From contig OZ005698.1 of NCBI GenBank assembly GCA_963930775.1, positions 1,488,001-1,552,000 of the forward strand: DNA of 64,000 nt, in the 5' to 3' direction. Origin of the DNA: Cliona cf. orientalis (taxonomy: Eukaryota > Porifera > Demospongiae > Clionaida > Clionaidae). This document shows, piece after piece, positions 1 to 11,358 of the stretch (its first letter is position 1; every line of letters starts with the position of its first letter). A model generated the notes under the pieces. That model was not told the DNA's origin and did no database searches. It saw only the letters and a list, made by a program, of their open reading frames with translations. A program made the translations under genes and the position numbers.

Positions 1-124
1 TAGTAGATGATAGTTGGCAGAATTGATGTATTATCGAGTGATTGGGAGAGCTACTGCTGCATTTGGAAGACAATACTCTGCTGTCCTTCGATCGCTATCG
101 GACTCTGCCCCCTCTGAAATCGAG

Positions 125-1123
125 ATGAGTTACAGAGGAGGAGGTGGAGGGTATGGGAGAAGGGGGCGTGATCCTAATAGAGGTGGTGGGCGTGGTCAAA
201 GAGGAGGCAGTCGTGGTCGCGGTGGTCGTGGTGGTCGTGGAGGTGGGGGGTCTGGTGGTGGTGGTGGAGCCGAGGGGCATGGAGCACCTCCCCCTCCCGG
301 ACTGAGGGGTCGGGCATTGGGGATGTGGTACGCATCTCGCTCCAGGGCACACAAGAAGTCCAGGGAAAGAAATGAGGTGAAATATGGAATTTTTATTTCA
401 CATTTCGTGCAAAAATTTATTATTAATGCAGTAGCTACAGATTTATGTGACTGGTATCTGATTTATATAATTCGTAAAAATATTCTTCTTGCCCAGCCGT
501 AACAGCTATGTACATGTATGACATCATAGCCTTGTCCCTAGCCCTGGGAATATAATTAGAGACAAGGCTTTATATACGTTAACGTTTCGTATTTTCAGCG
601 TGCAGTGGTGAGCATGAGCAGAGCAGCAGAAGAGAACATCAGTCAGATCCTCCAAGACGTGAGGAGACACTCCGACGCCACCAGTCAGTCGGCCTTTACT
701 GGTGCCAGTTCAGACAGCTACACGTCCAGTAGTGCACCCAGTATGACCGGATCAGCGAGTGCAAGTCAGCTTCAAGACTTTGACGATTCACTGAGTGCAT
801 CAGTATGGACAGGAGCTGAGGAGAGTTACCCTGGAATGGAAATCGAACCAAGTGTGTCTAATCAAACTGGAATGATCAGTTCAGAAAGTTTACCTAGCAT
901 GGACTTTGTTGATGGTGGGGGTGGTGGTGTCAGTGAGAGAGGAGGCAGAAGCTTGAACACGGAGCCGCTGTTCTTCGTTGATGAGGAGGGAGATGGAGAG
1001 AGACGGAGTGCTGTAGAGCGAGAGGTGAGACAACAGACAGAGGAACTCAATAAGCTCAATCTAGATCTGAAGGCTGAACTGGAGGAGAAGGGGGAGAACA
1101 ATACAAGATATAAGAAGATGATG
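125..1123 (+). other. DHX36: DHX36 exons 1-2: RGG-rich N-terminus and RHAU-specific motif
   Basis: Residues 1-58 are Gly/Arg-rich (RGG-like). Residues 59-80 contain [14 protein letters not shown], matching the RHAU-specific motif (GxxIGMWYA core) that stacks on the terminal G-quartet in DHX36 structures. Exon 2 (residues 85-259) opens with [18 protein letters not shown], like the human helix after the motif, then has a Ser-rich, poorly conserved linker longer than the human one and a Glu/Lys-rich segment leading to the helicase core. The intron between the exons (377-598) carries a small hairpin at 528-570, where AGCCTTGTC pairs with GACAAGGCT. Confidence 0.9.
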
Positions 1124-1582
1124 GTAAGAGAGAGAGAGGGGAGGAGGAAGGGAGATAGGGAGGGAGGGGGGAGAGAGAGGGGGGGGGGGAGAAAGGGAGA
1201 GAGGGAGAAAGAGAAAGAGAGAGATGGAGGGAGGGAGGAAAAGAGAGAAAGTGATGTAAATAATTTCAACCATGCATACAGGAGTTTCGTCGTAAGCTTC
1301 CGTCGTGGCAGACCAGGGAGCACGTTCTGAAGCTGGTGAGAGAGAACCAGGTGTGTGTCATCAGTGGAGAGACTGGCTGTGGAAAAACAACACAGGTGTG
1401 CTCTACATGTGCATGTACTGTGTCTCCGTGTATTATGTAGTTACACATAGTATGTGCCTATAGGAATACTATATCCTGACCAGTGGGCTATAATTGTAAT
1501 ATAATTATAGCCTGGTACCAACCTGTTTCCAGCAAGAGAGCCTGAAGCTTCCAGTGGGCATGTCAGTGAGGGCTGTGTAGCT

Positions 1583-1615
<33 letters not shown>

Positions 1616-4600
1616 GAGCTAGTGTCAATAGCATCAAATTCGCTAATTGAATGTAATGTACCTTAATTAGCAAGTTGGCCTTGCGCATGTGAATGTACAT
1701 GTGCAAGTTATGCTTTGTAGTGGTACTGGTACATGTTACACGCAGTTAATGTTTGTACATTGTACATGTGCCCCCTCACTGTACCCTTTAAATTGTCGAT
1801 GCTATGCATGTACGTACATGTACAGGTATACATGTATGTGGCTCATTTTTTTGCATGATTCATATAAATGTGTATTATAGGCCTGGGTAGGCACTGTGAT
1901 GACACCCCCCTACAGTTGATTTTCGACGATAGTAAACTAGCTATCATCACGTAATGTACGTATAGATATAGCCATTTTTGTAGCTTTCTTATTTTAGTAT
2001 CACTTGTCAAAATTTAATGCGTGTATTCCCTGTGCTATACTTATTTCCCCTTCTGTCTGGTAGTCTTGGCCCCCTCAGTGCCTGTGGCCGAATGCTAAAT
2101 CAATTAAGAGACGATGCGAGTTAACATTTTGTACAAAATAGGCGGACTGCACTGGCATTGTGTTGAGTGTTGAGTGTGGCATAATAGGTCAGGCTATACA
2201 GTTCACCATAAGTTGTCACTTGTTCAGTATCAAACTACTCTGGTTGCCAGCTCAACTGAATAACTCACTGAATCAGATGCGTAACTTGTGTGCATCAATT
2301 GGAATCTCTCAGTTGTTATAGTTGAGGACACCCTTGGGCTTAGAGCTGAGTGAGAGAATCCTGATTAATAGGGATATCCCCGTTTTTGGGATTGAAGATA
2401 TAGTTGAGAGTGCTATATTTACAATGCCGTATCTCCCCAAGTTGAGCCATGCTGGGAGGGTATGGCTTGGGTGGAACCCTACAACCACATTCAACCTGCC
2501 CAGTACATCAAAAGAAAAAAAAATAGCTGTATAATTTAGCTGAGACCATATTGACCATGATTAGCTGACTTGTCCTCACTTTAGGGGTATCCATACAAAG
2601 GGATTCTATGAAGCTCCTAGAATGCGATTCTGTACGGTATTTTATACATTGTACATGTGATTGTCATGTAATACTTGAGTGTGTACATGTACTTACATGT
2701 ACATGTATAGTAATCGATAAATTGCTACTAGGTATTTTATACTATTGTGATTGCGTGTACATGTACATAGGTACCTCAGTTCATCCTCGATGAAGCGCTC
2801 ATGGAGGGGTGTGGCTCCAGATGTCATGTGATCTGCACACAACCAAGACGGATATCGGCAATTTCAGGTACATGTACATCATTATAATATTGCTAATCTC
2901 TGCATGTATACGTTTACTATGCAATATGTAATTTTAACTGCTTATGGAGAATTAATGTGGGAGCTAGTTTCATTGCTGTAATGGGACGATATACCCTCAA
3001 ACTGTAATCACCTATGTCAAGCTCTCTGCTACATTATATAATTATATCGAATTTGAAATATGATTTTTTTTAATAAATGGCTTCCTCTATCAATCCCTTA
3101 AGTGCTTGATAGTATCTTAAATTTTACATGTAAACACTGTACATGTTACTTTCATGTTGTGCATGTGCACATGTGTACATGTACTACATGAAGGGAGTAT
3201 AAACAATGAGTTTGATGAGTGATTTTGAAAATAACACAAAGAATTGTAGGGCAAAGCAATTAATAGCCAGAAAACATCACAATTACATACACACATACAA
3301 ACATGTACATGTACTCATGCTAGCTCATTAATCTTAAATTTGCACTTAGTCAAAGAGAGCTAGTACATACAATCATGAAAGCCCAAACTATACTAGATGG
3401 AAGATCTGTGATGCTCTGGTAGAGTTCGGCTGCTCTCAGTAATATAGATATGAATGAGTCAGTGTGCATGTGAAGGCCTTCATTCATATTAGGCTGAGCC
3501 AAACTATAGAAATCTGTATAATAATTAATATACACATTTTGAGGTATCTGGCCTCGATAGAATATCACGTAAGCTCCGTAAAACGATAATTACTGTTTAG
3601 GAGGATTTGTTTGAATGCAAAGCACAAGCATAATCATAAGGTGACATTGCACACTCATGTACATGTATCTGTGATATTGTGTACCTGTAGTTGCTCAGAG
3701 GGTGGCCAGTGAGAGAGGAGAGGGACTGGGGAAGTCTGTGGGGTTCCAGATACGATTGGAGAACACACTGCCACGCCCCCAAGGCTCCATCACTTACTGC
3801 ACAACTGGGATTCTACTAAGAAGACTTATTGGAGATCCGTAAGTGGACAAGGGAGAGAGAGGGAGAGAGAGAAAGAGAGAAAGAGAGAGAAAGGGAGGGG
3901 GAGAGACAGAGGGAGAGGGAGACAGAGAAAGGTAGAATGTTAGAATCACCCCTTTTCTCTCAGACTGCTTTCGGATGTGTCCCATGTCATAATGGACGAA
4001 GTTCACGAGCGAAGCATCCAATCAGATTTTCTTGCCATCATTCTCCGAGACCTACTGCCTAAGAGGTTGGTCAACTGTACACATGCAACTGTATGCTACT
4101 ACAATCTTATGAATATCTATTGCCCAAATTTATTGTTTTATGTGCATGTTACATGTACCTTAATTTGCTCATAATTTATACCTCCACAAAAAAGCACTAA
4201 TAATTCATTAGGTTACCGTAATGAATACACAATGTTGAGATGTGTTGCTTCACCCTCAGACCTGACCTGAAGCTGATACTGATGAGTGCTACCCTAAATG
4301 CAGAAATGTTCTCTCAGTACTTTGGTGAGTTTTGAGATTCAGTCTAGAGATCGTGGACTACATGTACATTTGTATATTGTATCTCAGAAATGCTTCCAGA
4401 TAACTTCTGATTCTTGTTTATGTATACATACACATGTACATGACAGTTCACTAAAATGGAGGCCTTCACATTCATTCATGTTTGTGTAGATGGAAGCGAA
4501 TGAATACAATATCGATCTGCATCTATACATAGCATTAAATTTCTCATTAATTTTAGAGATGTCAGGAGTACATGTATATACACCATACGCTATTTTTTTA

Positions 4601-7600
4601 TCCTATAGGTAATGCTCCAATGTTCACCATCCCCAACGTGGTGTTCCCAGTGGCAGAGTACTTCCTCGAAGACATCATAAAATTCACACGGTACTGCTTA
4701 TTTTGGTATACATGTAGTATACACTGTATGTACATGTAATAATTATGTACATGCATTTCATCAGTAACTGCACTTGGCTCTAGTTAGTTTGACAATGTTT
4801 GATGTGTGCACTTTTAGGCTGATATATGCTTTTTGTTGTGAATACTCACTTGAACTCTGACCCATAACCATAAGGCTTTGTACAGTGATTTTTAATGGAA
4901 TTTGCCGGAAAACACATTTTACTGGTTTGAGCCTTGTCCCAGACCAGGCCAATTCCCATGTTTCAGAGTGACATTGAAAAGCTGAGAATGTTCCTCGGGA
5001 TGAGGCTAGACTTTGAGGTTGATAGTAGACTAGAGTCATAAATTGTTTAATTAGGAGACCTTAATTTTCATCATCTCCTCAGTTTTCAGCCCCAGGTGAA
5101 GTTGAGCAGGCCCCGCTCTTACCGTTCTCGTTACGGGGAGGGACGTGTGGAGTACGAGAAAGAACAGGAGGCAGCTCGAGCGAAGGAAGCTTACCTCACG
5201 TCGCTGGAGTCAACAAAGACCTACCCCGCCCATGTCATAGAGGCTCTGCATTGCTATGACGACAAGGAAATCAACTTGGAGCTCGTGAAGGCATTGCTAC
5301 GGTACATCTGCACCTCAATGGGCGACGGAGCTATACTGGTACGTTCGTAGGTACAAGTGGAACCTGCATTTATAGTGGTCACTGTGTAAGGCAGCCACCT
5401 CCTCATTGTAGCCACTTATATGTAGTTCAAGCTCCAAGTGTCCATGCATTTAAACACCTTTTTAAAGCAGCCACCTTTCTATTGCAGCCATTGAACTGTG
5501 GTGTACGAAGTACAAACTGTAATTACTTCATAGTGGTAGATTTTGTTGGTGAAATAGTGATTATATGTCACCAATTGCAATGGCTCGATCAGGATCTTGA
5601 CAGTGCTGTTTAATATCACAATAATATATATATCATTATTATCATTATTCATCAGTTTACATGTATTTCACGGTTCAGGTGTTTCTCCCTGGCTGGGACA
5701 CCATCTCTAAGCTCAATGATATGTTGAGCAGTGACCCAATGTTTCGATCCCAGCAGAAGTATCTCGTCATCCCCCTCCACTCCATGATGCCAACCGCATT
5801 CCAGCAACAGGTATAACTACATGTACATGTATAATATTGTATGTAGAATCAGATCATTTCTTATGTGTAAAGGTATGGTTCTCTGTGGACATGCAACTGA
5901 ACTGTTTGGTAAACTAGTGAATGTTTTGACTAGATGCTCTAACAATCTTCAGGATCCATGAAGATTACTACTTTATTTCTTGTGTCTAGCGGGGGCGGTG
6001 GATTTATATACATGTATTATCTGTTGAAATTGTCAGCAAATATGATGAAATTATTTTCGAAGGAGAAGCTTATAGCTACTTCTGTGATTGAAATTATAAT
6101 CCGCTACGTGGTCTGATTTGCTGTCAAAAGATGTATAACAATAGTTATATATATATAAGTAGTGAGCATATTGGCCTGGCCTGCATGTATACATGTACAT
6201 GTATGTACTACACTTACTTAAGAGCCAGGGACACTATGGTATGTATGAATATTATAAAGGCCCACTGTACTCTTCAACATACTTTCAATTGCACCTTATG
6301 AACTCTTAAGTCATACCCAAAGTTTCTGCATGCAAGGACAATTACAATGTATTTACCTTCTTCCCTTTGTCTGCATAGGAGTTAATTAGGAGAGCCAGAC
6401 CATCATCACCTGCGCTGCTAGGGCGTACCTACATGTAGCCACAATTTCCCCCTCATTTGTTTGTTCATGTTGTATCAATCTTGGTCTAGACCGGCCGTAC
6501 AGGTGTGCGCACGCATCTGTGTTTGTTACAAATTTGTTGCTGACATGATAGGTACAATTACTACACGTACATGAATGCATGATGTCATTACAAGTGTTAT
6601 TATGATATACATGTACATGTACATTGTTTATATGCACTTTGTCATGTTGTGTCACTGTTGTAGCATTCTAGCTTACTCACTTTGTTCATGTGTACATGTG
6701 CAGGTGTTTGATCGACCACCGGAGGGAGTGAGGAAGATCGTCATAGCAACCAACATTGCCGAGACAAGCATTACCATCGATGATGTCGTGTTTGTTGTTG
6801 ACTGTGGCAAAGTCAAGGAAACAGTACGTATACTAACAGAGGAAGTTTAGCTATTTCTATGATTAAAGAGAGAGACTAAGAGAGAGAGAAGCGAGAGAGT
6901 ACCCACGTGTATACATAATATGAGGCAAATAATTATTATTATACTCGAATATTGAAGGGATTTGATCATAAATACATGTACAGTAGTGTGCTTGGTGTAA
7001 AAATCTGACCTTGGTTCATGCTGTCTTCTCTTTATTCTAGACGTATGATGCAGCCAATCAGCTAGCATGCCTGGAGGCTGTGTGGGTCAGTAAAGCAGCT
7101 GCCAGACAGAGAAGAGGGAGAGCAGGAAGGTGAGCCAGAGAGAGAGAGAGGGGGGGGGGGGGGGGGAGGGAGGGAAGGAGGGAGAGAGAGAGAGAGGGAG
7201 AGATATCCATTGGTCATGATCATGTTATGTACACGTACATGTACTTACCGTGTTTATGGTAATAAAATGCATGATTTAATTAGTGCAAGAAATTTGTGTT
7301 CTAGGATTTTTCATAGCGTATCATAATGGACTGTGTGACGACCTTTACCAGAAAATCGCGCAAAATTCAAAATTGTTATTATTTTTAAGCTTGCGTTCTA
7401 TTAGCTTAAACATGGTATCTCATGGCTGACCTTAAACTACCTGGACAGTTTTTTGTAAATTTGTGCCATAACTTGGCTCATAATATGCAGTTTGCTTGCA
7501 TGTGTAGTACATATAAAAATGATGATTCTTGCCGAAATTTTTTTTACATGTACATGTACATATACAAGTATAAAGTTTTCTAGCTGGAGAGCATAGGTTA

Positions 7601-10600
7601 GCTCACCCTGGTCCCGCCTACTACTGTGGTTGACCCAGTTTGCATAGCAACGTGGGATGTGGTTGCTGACTCAGCACATTCCAACACTGAAACCACAAGT
7701 ATAGTACCGCTCTACTGGGTATATAAGCAGTCAGCATCGGGTTAAGGGTACTGCCTTTAGAGCTCCATTGAAGATTATGAACAATTTTTGGAAGGCTAGA
7801 GTACTACTCCTAGTCTGCATATGGTAGTTAATCGAATACAATGCATGATCCAATTACATGTAGCGTTTTATGAATTCTCATAACATTAAATTTTGTACAT
7901 GGACATGTATATGGAATGATTGATGACCTTTACCAGAAAAGCGTGCATTTTTCAAAATTGAAAAAAAATTTTCCATGCGTTGTATTAGATTAAGTACAGT
8001 ATGGTATGTGCAATACATCTGTGCATGTGGACAGCGTGCATGTTACATACTGCAAACTACAAATCTGATTATGCCTCCTCCTCTCTCTCCCCCCTCCCCC
8101 TCCCCCTCTCTCCCTCTCTCTCTCTTTCACGTATATGCAATACACAGAGTACAGGCCGGGCATTGCTTTCACTTGTTCACTCAGTTTCAGTTGGGTCAGT
8201 TGGCCGAGTACCAGCAGCCAGAGATGCTCAGGACACCTCTCGAAGAGCTGGTGCTACAGATCAAGATACTAAAGTTAGGGCAGGCAGAGGGTTTCTTACA
8301 GAAGGCCATTGAGGCACCAGAGACTAAGGCCGTGAATAATGCCATCAAGTGCCTCAAGGATCTAGTGAGTACTTGGAGCTCTTTCTCTCTCTCTCTCTCT
8401 CTCATACTTGTGCAGGATTGCTATGCATGTCGCATTGTACTCTCATTGTGCCCACTTGCATGCCACTTACCTCTCTCTCTCTCTCCCTCCAGAATGCTCT
8501 TACTGGTGATGAGGAGCTGACTCCGCTTGGCTATCACCTTGCCAACCTCCCAGTCAATCCTCGCATTGGGAAGATCATCCTCTTTGCTGCCATGTTCTCC
8601 TGTCTTGACCCGGTTCTCACCATCGCAAGCAGCCTTGGCTTCAAGGAACCATTCATCATACCACTGGTCAGCATTTTGCTATCGTGATAGTTAATGGTTG
8701 TTTCCGGGGTCAAAGGTCACATTACCATCACTAGCACATAATTAGCAAGTTACTCCTCTGAAATAAGTAATATTTGCCCTGTAAGGGTATCGAATTGTGA
8801 AATTTGGTGCAGATACAGATGAATATTGAACATGGTTCTGTAAATACTTCGAAAGTTTATCATCTGCTTTCAATTTCAAGTTAAAGCATTTGATGATTAC
8901 ATAACATTGCATAACTTAAGTGTGCTACTTAAATACATAGTGACCCTTTACCGTAATAATATTATGCAATGAAGCTACTAGTGATGTGGTAATCGTTTCA
9001 TAATAATTATGATTATCAGTCTAAATATTACCAATCATCACAGTGGATTTTTTGTGCTTGCTTAATTATATTAGTAGGTGTTTTGTGTATTCATGCATAT
9101 GTTGTGTGTATATACATACGTGTTTGCATATATTAGTGGGTGTTTTGTGTATTCATATTATGTTATGTGTATATACACATACATGTAATGATAATATTGT
9201 ACATGTAGGATAAAATTAATTATGTGTGTATGTGTATATTTGCGCAGGGAAAGCAAGAGGAAGCTGATGAAGTGAAGAGGAAATTCGCTGGTGATAGTCG
9301 CAGTGATCACATAGCTCTGCTTAATGCTTATAAGGTGCATGTATTTCTACATCTCCAGCTTCATGTACATGTACATGTATATCTCTAATGCACGACATCA
9401 TAATTATTATTATTTACTGTGCATGTGTGTTATATTGTTTGTAGGGCTGGGAGGCGGCCAGAAGCCATGGCAACGGCAGAAAGTACTGCTGGGATAATTT
9501 CCTATCCAATAATACTCTAGAGGTACATGGATATGCATCATTGTTTATCATCATGACATACTTTATTTATCCCCCCTCCCCTTTCTCCCCCCCCCCTCTC
9601 TCCCCCTCCCTCTCCTCTCCTCTCCTCTCCTCTCTCTCTTTCCCCTTCCCTCCCCATTCCTCTCTCCCCAGCTCCTTCGCAACATGAAGAGTCAATTCAC
9701 TGGTCTCCTCTATGAGACTGGATTTATTCCCTCTTCAGACCCTAGGCACTCCTCAGCTAATGTCAATTCTGACAACATGAAGCTTGTGAAGGCAGTGCTC
9801 TGTGCTGGCCTCTACCCTAATGTGTTCAAGGTTGACCAAACCAAACCTGGAAGGTCAGTACATGTAGTATAATATTCTCTCTCTTGGTGGCATTGTTAGG
9901 CGTTTGTTTCTCTTAGGATGAGTCAGTGAGCTGTATCAATATCTGATCATTAATTTAGTAGTTAGTAAGCGCTCTGTATATAGAAGCCTATATAGATCAT
10001 GAATACACTACATGTTAATCAGATATGTTGGCGCATGCGTAATATTAATAATATGGTTTTGGTGGTGGCATTTGCAGGCCTCCAAAGCTTTACACCAAGT
10101 CTGGGAAAGTCAAGTTCCACCCAAAGTCCGTCAATAGCGAAGAAACTACCTTCGATAACAAGTTCATGATCTACTACACGATGGTGAAGAGCAGCGCTGT
10201 GTTCATCCATGACTGCTCCATGATCCCTCCCTATCCCCTGCTCTTTTTTGGTGGAGACATTTCCGTGCTAGAGGACGAAGGTCAGGAGGTGATAGCTGTC
10301 GACCATTGGATAAAGTTTCAGGCACCGCAAAAAATTGCCAAACTTGTGAAGGTGTGTATTTACCGATGTGTTGATTTGATTTTACACCAAACACCTTATA
10401 CTGTACATTTGAGAAGTATGAATCCTCTAATCACATGTGTGTAGTGTGTACTGTAGTACTCTCATGAAAGAGTTCCCACTATGAGTTTTCTGCCCATCAC
10501 ATCTTCCCCCCCCCCCCCCCAAAAATAGATAATTTGTCTCAATTTCTTCCTGGGATCTATTAGTAAACTTTAGTGTGTACTGTAGTACTCTCATGAAAGA

Positions 10601-11358
10601 GTTACCACTGTGATTTTTCTGCCCATCACATCCCCCCCCCCCCCACTAAAAAGATAATTTGCCTCAATTTCTTCCTGGGATCTATTAGTAAACTTAAACT
10701 ATTACTTTTGAGGGATTGGTGTAATACCGTATTTTCCCACTATTAAGCGCTTAGGAAGAAAACCTGCGCTTAGTAGCGAAGTGTGCCTAATAGCGAGATG
10801 TGCCTAACAAAGAATACATGTAGCTGCATCCAAGAATGCATGCGCGTTTGCGGTATCATTTAGGGGCGTGGCCAATCGATCGATCGTACAATCATTCGTG
10901 TTGCTGCATTCTGCCCAGCGCGAAATGGCGCTCATAGCTCAAAGAACCTGAGAATCGATAGTAGCCTTTGTGATTTCGAGTAACCTGAAATGGCTGGAAC
11001 CTTTGGCTAGCAAGAAAGTATGCAGATATCGAGGTCAAGGGTCACATATGCGCTTATACGCAAAATGCACCTAACAACGAGTACTTAGGTCTGGAAAATG
11101 GCATGCGCTTAATAACGAATATGCGCTTATAAGCGAGATGCGCCTACTAACGAGAAAATACGGTAATAATATTATTTATGTTGTTTCTTATAGGAATTGC
11201 GTCACCAGATGGATGCCATTCTCCAGCAGAAGATAGCCAATCCATCGATGGAGCTATACTGCCCTCATAAGCGTACCCTCTCCCCAACCTCCAAGCTCAT
11301 TGAAGCAATCATTGACCTCATCACAACAGAAGACTACTCAGAACAGGTGCGGATGTAG
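125..11358 (+). CDS. DHX36: DHX36 (RHAU/G4R1) DEAH-box G-quadruplex helicase, 19 exons
   Basis: ATP-dependent DEAH/RHA helicase that binds and unwinds G-quadruplex RNA and DNA (family knowledge). Exons joined by GT-AG in consistent phase: 125-376, 599-1123, 1282-1395, 2780-2867, 3691-3838, 3964-4065, 4260-4324, 4609-4690, 5083-5338, 5679-5810, 6704-6823, 7041-7129, 8148-8364, 8493-8666, 9248-9334, 9445-9522, 9672-9853, 10078-10351, 11194-11358. They sum to 3150 nt, 1049 residues plus stop; human DHX36 has 1008. The start MSYRGGGG parallels the Gly-rich start of vertebrate DHX36, so ATG 125 is preferred over the in-frame ATGs further upstream. All helicase motifs are present in order. Less certain are the exon 9 acceptor, where several AGs are close together, and the 3' end: after CAG at 11346 the frame stops three codons on, but GTGCGG could be a donor to a further exon. 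The gene is convergent with the receptor-like array. Confidence 0.93.
1124..1270 (+). repeat. GA-rich microsatellite filling DHX36 intron 2
   Basis: Nearly pure A/G on the sense strand with many GAGA and GGGA runs, from the donor GTAAGA at 1124 to about 1250. The acceptor CAG is at 1279-1281. The reading frame of exon 2 stays open through it by chance, giving an Arg/Glu-rich pseudo-extension that is not part of the protein. Confidence 0.8.
1396..2779 (+). other. DHX36 intron 3 with a 32-nt G run
   Basis: This 1.4-kb intron contains an uninterrupted run of 32 G on the sense strand at 1583-1614, followed by ordinary AT-rich DNA with several ACATGT/TGTACA repeats (about 1690-1830 and 2650-2765). 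I see no coding segment or transposon with clear ends. The open frames around 2322-2534 have no recognisable content. Confidence 0.75.
2868..3690 (+). other. DHX36 intron 4, no feature beyond ACATGT repeats
   Basis: AT-rich intron with clusters of the palindromic hexamer ACATGT (about 3125-3190 and 3300-3320). No transposon ends or coding similarity are seen. A similar GA-rich microsatellite fills the next intron (about 3850-3935). Confidence 0.6.
5811..6703 (+). other. DHX36 intron 10, no feature recognised
   Basis: AT-rich intron with ACATGT clusters (5818-5832, 6185-6208, 6609-6624). I see no repeats with ends and nothing coding. Confidence 0.6.
7141..7201 (+). repeat. G-run and GA microsatellite in DHX36 intron 12
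   Basis: A sense-strand run of 17 G (7150-7166) lies between GA repeats, 20 nt after the donor at 7130. It is the second long G run within the DHX36 primary transcript. Confidence 0.8.
7246..7417 (+). mobile_element. MITE family A, copy in DHX36 intron 12
   Basis: The ends are inverted: the left end reads TACCGTGTTTATG and the right end is the reverse complement of a close variant (CATGGTA). Inside it shares the segments GCATGATTTAATTAG and CTTTACCAGAAAA with elements at 24373-24529 and 53053-53218, in the opposite orientation to those two. TA is present at both ends, which fits a Tc1/mariner-type TA target. A more decayed relative is probably at about 7805-7995. Confidence 0.75.
8070..8130 (+). 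repeat. CT-rich microsatellites in polypyrimidine tracts of DHX36 introns
   Basis: CT repeats precede the acceptors of exon 13 (8075-8128) and exon 14 (8471-8490), and a very long one precedes exon 17 (9570-9670). Another follows the exon 13 donor (8381-8402). They double as polypyrimidine tracts. Confidence 0.7.
8667..9247 (+). other. DHX36 intron 14, no feature recognised
   Basis: AT-rich. A short direct repeat is present: TTAGTAGGTGTTTTGTGTAT at 9070-9089 recurs with one change near 9132-9151. No other structure is seen. Confidence 0.55.
10443..10695 (+). repeat. 129-bp tandem duplication in DHX36 intron 18
   Basis: The block starting AGTGTGTACTGTAGTACTCT at 10443 recurs at 10572. Both copies run through a poly-C tract to CTATTAGTAAACTT. 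The two later genomic duplicates of this intron (near 22000 and 32850) contain only one unit, so the tandem step appears specific to the parent gene. Confidence 0.85.
10725..11165. mobile_element. MITE family B in DHX36 intron 18
   Basis: The terminal inverted repeats are TACCGTATTTTC at the left and GAAAATACGGTA at the right. The interior is rich in GCGCTTA and TAGCGA words near both ends. The duplicates of this intron at about 22141-22155 and 32966-32975 read GGTGTAAT directly into the exon 19 approach, so they are paralogous empty sites. Comparison with them gives a TA target duplication. Confidence 0.85.

Larger units (their letters stand above)
1282..4690 (+). other. DHX36: DHX36 exons 3-8: RecA1 domain (motifs I, Ia, Ib, II, III)
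   Basis: Residues 260-459. Motif I is GETGCGKTT (residues 288-296), motif Ia TQPRRISA at the exon 4/5 junction, motif Ib TTGILL, motif II DEVH (residues 387-390) and motif III SAT (419-421). In the second position of its variable pair motif II has V where human DHX36 has I (DEIH); both are accepted DExH forms. Phases across the exon 4/5, 5/6, 6/7, 7/8 and 8/9 junctions are 1, 2, 2, 1 and 2, and each joined codon gives the residue expected from the family, which supports the splice sites. Confidence 0.92.
5083..8364 (+). other. DHX36: DHX36 exons 9-13: RecA2 (motifs IV, V, VI) and winged helix
   Basis: Residues 459-730. Exon 9 has the charged insertion seen in DHX36 between the RecA domains, ending in GAIL. 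Exon 10 opens with motif IV VFLPGW. Exon 11 has motif [15 protein letters not shown]. Exon 12 ends with motif [11 protein letters not shown], containing the arginine fingers. Exon 13 ([10 protein letters not shown], then [17 protein letters not shown]) is the start of the winged helix. All of these line up without gaps with vertebrate DHX36. Confidence 0.92.
8493..11358 (+). other. DHX36: DHX36 exons 14-19: ratchet (HA2), OB fold and C-terminus
   Basis: Residues 731-1049. Exon 14 ([20 protein letters not shown]) and exon 15 ([16 protein letters not shown] across the junction) form the HA2/ratchet part. Exons 17-18 carry the OB-fold region ([41 protein letters not shown]). Exon 19 encodes the C-terminal helix and ends SEQVRM. 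Human DHX36 continues about 20 residues further, so the tail here is either shorter or contains one more exon that I could not place. Confidence 0.85.

Noticed and set aside
828..1323. Long - strand frames opposite DHX36 exon 2 and other exons
   Set aside because: Low-complexity Ser/Leu/Pro shadows of GA-rich sense DNA.
1124..1330. Arg/Glu-rich extension of DHX36 exon 2
   Set aside because: It is the GA microsatellite of intron 2. A donor GTAAGA at 1124 and acceptor CAG at 1279-1281 join family-matching sequence in frame.
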